From positions 284,001-348,000 of the forward strand of contig JASANG010003922.1 of the NCBI GenBank assembly GCA_030248215.1: 64,000 bases of DNA, written 5' to 3'. Positions 59,896 through 64,000 of this stretch are shown one piece after another. This DNA comes from Enoplolaimus lenunculus (taxonomy: Eukaryota > Nematoda > Enoplea > Enoplida > Thoracostomopsidae). Each line of letters starts with the position of its first letter. Position 1 is the first letter of the stretch. A program made the position numbers and the translations under genes. The notes under the pieces are model-generated. The model saw only the letters and a program-made list of their open reading frames with translations. It had not been told where the DNA came from and did no database searches.

Positions 59896-59989
59896 GTGAG
59901 TGCTACGCCTGTTATATGGATTCGTTCTACAGTGGATTTCACCTTACTCCCGGAATAAATTCGCTAGAGGATGTTTCCTAAGGGAGTAA

Positions 59990-60408
59990 AAATCCAGGGG
60001 AAAATGAATCTGTGGTCCTGTTAATCTGTGGTAGGACTGAGGTGGATTAACCAATTCTGGTGGATATTTCGGTTTCCGAAATTTGATGGAGGAGTTAGAA
60101 CTATGTCCTAAACAAGAGTATCTGCCAGAGGTTCCGGCAATTTCGGTAGTGAAATTTTTCATTTTTTTACAAAATTTATTTGTTTGGTGCGTTTCAATTT
60201 AAGTTTTGGAAGATCTGCGAGATGAAATAAATTGCTAATATTTCGTTAAACAGAAGTATAAAATAACACCTTACAGATATTTGCTAAAATTAGTAAATTA
60301 TACATCATTTGAACTAGATAATTTCGCCTCACCTCTGGCTTCAACTCCTGCTCCGGCAATTTTTGTTGATTTCAGGCTGCGATATTTTACCTCCGGGTGC
60401 TACTCTGG
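59990..60408 (-). repeat. dispersed repeat family G, copy 2
   Basis: The complement matches 480-900 over GTTGAAGCCAGAGGTGAGGC, TAATTTTAGCAAATATCTGT and CACTACCGAAATTGCCGGAA. A family B element is joined directly at its right side. Confidence 0.65.
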
Positions 60409-60855
60409 TACTGTACTATTCCGAATAAGAGGGGGTAATAAGAGGGGTCACTCCCGATTATGAGTCAGAATCAATAGGAGTCCGTATCCCTTATAATAGT
60501 CCGTAAGCGGGTGGAGTCCTTAAACCCTAATTAGAGTCCATAACTGTCAATTATTTATAACTGTTGTGCATAAATGACTCCAGGACCAAATAAAGCTGAG
60601 CTCAAAACTTTAATAAGTTTTGAAAGTACTTTTCTAAGTATAACCTTGTATTACCGCTCAAGATTTTTACACATGACAAAGAAACGTTTAATTCAAAATT
60701 CAACGGATAGTTACAATACCGGATATATATCAGTAAAGAAGGGCGGTGGATGGCGGGTTAAACATTAATTACCGTTGGTAACCGAACAGGGAGGTACCCT
60801 CTGGAGAGGCCAAATAAATATTAGCTACTGTTCTTTTATTCGGGTCACTACAGTA
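60409..60855 (-). mobile_element. family B TIR element, copy 5
   Basis: TACTGTACTATTCCGAATAA to TTATTCGGGTCACTACAGTA, reverse orientation, 447 bp. It is inserted at the edge of a family G copy. Confidence 0.85.
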
Positions 60856-61069
60856 GTAGGACAACAATGCAGTGTGACAACACTGATTATTACTATTACA
60901 TGGCATTTTCTGTTTCTGTTAATTTCCAATCCTTGCACGTCAGTGATTTCCAAGGACATGGAGACACGTAGTTTAATTTTAATCGAACCAGACAGTTTCC
61001 AGCCTAGATTCTCATGGAGTTTTTCGAGTACTATTAGCTTAAATGTTCTTATTTTTCTTTTTCGATCAG

Positions 61070-61164
61070 GTGCAAAACAATATTTTATCTTGGGGCAAAC
61101 TCAAAAAGACCCTGTTTTCAATGTAATCATAGTGTGTAACCGAGAGCGTGGCCAAGATTTTTGA
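61070..61164 (+). CDS. candidate last exon of the large gene (option 1)
   Basis: A long T-rich acceptor (CTTATTTTTCTTTTTCGATCAG minus its first two bases fits the consensus) is followed in phase 1 by AKQYFILGQTQKDPVFNVII and a stop after NRERGQDF. The phase matches the exon 6 donor. No family support. Confidence 0.22.
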
Positions 61165-61254
61165 ATGGGTTTGCGTTCTATAAAAATTTCGAAGGGTTGT
61201 TTCCTGTTATTCCGCAAATGAGGAATATTCAAAACATCCAAAGACTAAAATAAG

Positions 61255-61325
61255 GACCACACTGGGAATTGAACCCCTGCCCTATTGCATTCGAATCAAG
61301 TATGGTACCAGTACACCATGTGGTC
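61255..61325 (-). tRNA. tRNA-like sequence with paired acceptor stem, probably a pseudogene
   Basis: The complement starts GACCACA and ends TGTGGTC, a perfect 7-bp acceptor stem. Box A-like TGGTGTACTGGTACC and box B-like GGGTTCAATTCCC are present at tRNA spacing, 71 bp in all. The loop TTCGAAT would place CGA in the anticodon (Ser). The anticodon stem (3 of 5 pairs) and the T stem (3 of 5 pairs) are broken, so a working tRNA is doubtful. Confidence 0.35.
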
Positions 61326-62648
61326 GATTGCAACAATTTCATATTCCATGTGTGCACATGTATGGCAATCTATTTCATAGCCCAAGCGGTAATTCAGCCC
61401 AATTCCAAATTGGTCTAGTCCAGCGCGGAATTACGACTTGGACTAGCACACGGAGTAATTCTTTTTCTGCCGCAAGTGCACGCCTTGTGATTTGTGACTT
61501 CCTTAATGTCGTACTCAAATACGATTAGCTGATGCGAATATTCATTTTTGTTTGTTAAGTAATCGTTAAGTACCTGTTGACTATCAAGCTGTTTGATTTA
61601 AGTTAATTTGCCGGTATGCAAAAACCAATCAGAGATCAGACATGATTTCGCCTTTGGCTAGCACAAGTCGTAATTCCGCTTTGGGGAAGGCCAATTCGAA
61701 ATCGGTCTGAATTACAACTCGGGTTCCGACATATATACCGACATACGTATAACCAAATAAAATCCTGTCAGCCAACAAATCCTGATCTAACAATGCAACA
61801 GTAACGAAATAGTTTTTCTCATCATTTTATTGGCTTATTTTCACCCGATATTCCACATTTGCTTCACGCGTTTAAAGTTTTATACAGGCAAAATTACCAT
61901 TGCCTCGCAGCTGGTGATTAATCTGAACTTATTTGCAGCGCGCTTATCAACAGAAACGTAGTATTGAAATAATTTGAACTTTCAGTTTCAGAATTAAAAT
62001 AAAATAATTTCAAAATAGCAATAATGTATTTCTCACCATCGGATGCCGATTAAATTTTACTGCATTTCAATGCAAATTGTAATGTTTCACTGTCGCATAT
62101 ATTCACTGTAGCAATGCATGTATATAAGTTTTGTGCACAATGTCCAACATGGCATTGAGAAAATGTTTTCGTTTAGTCTTCGTGAATGTCTACTAGTTTA
62201 ATGTGTTATAAAGTTTTAACTTTTTTCAGCGACTGATAGCAAATGGTTTATCGAATTTGTCAGACTAGGCAGGATCCGGAATTGTAGACCATTTAAGATG
62301 CTGGAAAAGCGGGCTTATAGATGGGGACCAAATTAGTGGCCTTAGGCTTCCGATGCAAACGCTTGTTTTTTCGCCGATGTTATGTCGACACGTATGCTGC
62401 CGGCTGGCATACATACAGCGCACTGCTGTATATTGCATGCGAACGTACATAACAGCCGAAAATGTCTCATGCTTACCCGAATAGCATGCTTATAGTTCTG
62501 TAGCAGGGTGCAACTATGTTTCTGTCTTAGGTTCTAAACAAAAATCGGTCTTTGCTAGAGTCTTTTGGGTTAAATAACTGCTTGAATCAAATAAAGTGAC
62601 CCCTTCCTTTAGTTGTAGGTGGAAGACCATTAATTGGTTTGGCATTTG
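61326..62648. other. no firm gene
   Basis: Apart from a weak exon candidate at 62230-62336 I see nothing recognisable. Confidence 0.35.
62230..62336 (+). CDS. candidate last exon of the large gene (option 2)
   Basis: AACTTTTTTCAG opens a phase-1 frame TDSKWFIEFVRLGRIRNCRP that runs to TAG at 62334. An AAATAAA lies downstream near 62590. Compatible in phase, otherwise unsupported. Confidence 0.2.
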
Positions 62649-62790
62649 GGCCCATGTTACTTTAAGGGTCGTCCAAGTATCTGGTGGGTCAATAAAAGTA
62701 GGTTTAATTAGGTTTAGGCTTAGGCTTAGGAACTCATTTTTGCAACTCTTAGGCTTAGGCTTAGGCTTAGGAATACGCTCAATGTAACTG
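62649..62790. mobile_element. family A subfamily, copy 13
   Basis: GGCCCATGTTACTTTAAGGG on the left and two blocks of three or more TTAGGC repeats; the right end stops at TCAATGTAAC. Confidence 0.6.
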
Positions 62791-63551
62791 AGATACCTTC
62801 ACGTTTATACGTAACCTATGCAAAAAAATCGCAATTTAAACTGAAATGAACGCGTTACTGAAACATTTAATGCCCGTGAACAAATCTTGTCTCTCCTTAG
62901 TCGCAGTTTCCGGGTTTGTTGCTAACCGCGACTATATCTAAATTAAATTATATTATTATTACTAAATATGTAAACATTGAAACTTGAAATGTTTAGACGG
63001 CTGAACTCGTATGCTGCACTGATTTGCGATTTATATTGCAACTGAAACGTTAAACGTCATAAAGTTGAAACAAATTGTAATATAATGTTCTGGTCTCATA
63101 GATTGAATTAACCCGTGATGATATCTAATATTTGCCTCATGTTGGTTCCTAATTTGTATGTAAAGGGTGTCCCCCAAAGTCAATATAACGGGGCTACCAA
63201 AGTCAAAATACAACCGCTAAGTTTTTTATAAGGACTGGTTAATTTTCTGACAAACTAAAAAACTATTTCGGTATAAAATAAATGTTTTTATTTGTACCTT
63301 TGAGAGCAAACGTGAGACACGTCAAACTTTACTAGCGAAGCGAGCGAGAAGTCAGACATTTATTCGGACAAATTCTTAAATAATGCAGTATATTTTGATG
63401 AATTGGACGCAACATTGCACTACCTCAAAAACTATGTTGCGCCTCATTTAATATATAATCCGACTTGTGTTTACCATGGTTACATAGTATTCTCATTACT
63501 CATCATGCATTTCACTGAGAGTATATATCAACTAACTGCAATTAAAACGTC
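62791..63551. other. no gene recognised
   Basis: AT-rich. Nothing recognised. Confidence 0.4.
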
Positions 63552-63774
63552 CACTAGCGGATCCAGAGGGTGGCTGGGGGAGGCGTACACTTCCCGTCAG
63601 ATTTTTTAGTGTTAAAATGATGAGGTTCCTACCTTATAATTTTCTACAATTTTTTCCGCAGAATTTTTTTTGTGATTAAATGATAAAGTCCATTCCTTAC
63701 AATTTTTGCGTTTCATAACATTTGCCAGACCGCCACCCCCCGTCACCCGTCAAAATTTTTTGGATCCACCATTG
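63552..63774. mobile_element. hAT-like non-autonomous element with 8-bp target duplication
   Basis: CACTAGCGGATCCA and (inverted) CAATGGTGGATCCA ends. Flanks AAAACGTC (63544-63551) and AAAGCGTC (63775-63782) differ at one base. C-rich near the right end. No coding sequence. Confidence 0.75.
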
Positions 63775-63925
63775 AAAGCGTCACGCAAATCAATACAGCC
63801 ACTGTCGCGGTCCGGGGGCGTTGCCAATATCACATTTCGGTACGGTATATTCATAACTTCATGGGCACTAGCATTCGTGCAGGTTGATCAAGTGTGTAAA
63901 GGTGCCTTTTTAGCTTTTGTCTTAC

Positions 63926-64000
63926 CTGAATTTTTGGAAACATATATTCCCCTACGACCGCTTGGTGAGCGCTCCTGGCTGCGATTGGATGTTTCACGTT
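63926..64000 (-). CDS. possible kelch-type exon running off the window
   Basis: On the minus strand 25 open codons (KHPIAARSAHQAVVGEYMF and a few more) end at CAG|GTAAGA, a strong donor. The RSAHQAVV pattern resembles the R-x-x-H-x-A-V core of kelch repeats. Two other readings weaken it: a second minus frame is open, and the plus strand is open from 63775 to the edge (including GVANITFRYGIFITSWALAF). Confidence 0.25.

Noticed and set aside
1-64000. CRISPR arrays, rRNA genes, retroviral or LTR-type coding regions
   Set aside because: Tandem arrays present lack spacer structure, and no reverse transcriptase, integrase or capsid-like frame was recognised in any reading frame.

Overview
The window is AT-rich, repeat-dense DNA from an invertebrate animal; the sequence does not let me name the clade. 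Evidence for an animal: an intron-split organic anion transporter (SLCO/OATP) gene with GT-AG introns of 0.1-0.9 kb, a second multi-exon gene with very long introns, many short terminal-inverted-repeat (TIR) elements, tRNA-like repeats and a piggyBac transposase remnant. The acceptors are short T-rich TTTTAG or TTTCAG sites. No prokaryotic operon, CRISPR array, rRNA gene or retroviral/LTR coding sequence was recognised.

Layout. 1-2.9 kb: non-coding with repeats. 2.9-10.3 kb (+): a complete 11-exon SLCO gene; all junction phases agree and give 976 codons. 10.3-34.8 kb: gene-free and filled with short DNA elements, including a TIR element split by a piggyBac remnant (19.7-21.0 kb), a young foldback element with 220-bp arms (23.7-24.6 kb) and tRNA-like units bounded by TTAA. 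34.8-59.9 kb (+): a second gene of at least six phase-compatible exons, coding for at least 1,395 residues. It has one hydrophobic segment, an Asn-rich tract and two huge exons, and I do not recognise its family. Its 15-kb fourth intron (38.3-53.4 kb) holds a 32-bp minisatellite and many TIR elements. 59.9-64 kb: repeats, two weak candidate 3' exons, and at the right edge a possible minus-strand exon with a kelch-like motif.

The repeats dominate. Family A (TIR like GGCCCATGTATAGAACAGGG, about 150-270 bp) carries degenerate TTAGGC hexamers and has about 13 copies. Family B (TIR TACTGTAGTGACCCGAATAA, about 445 bp) has 7 copies. Family C is a near-perfect hairpin. Smaller sets are families F and G, hAT-like elements with 8-bp target duplications, and tRNA-like TTAA elements. 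The SLCO gene encodes a membrane transporter. The second gene looks like a largely disordered, possibly membrane-anchored scaffold, with LC8-type motifs as its only specific hint. Nothing shows that the two genes work together.
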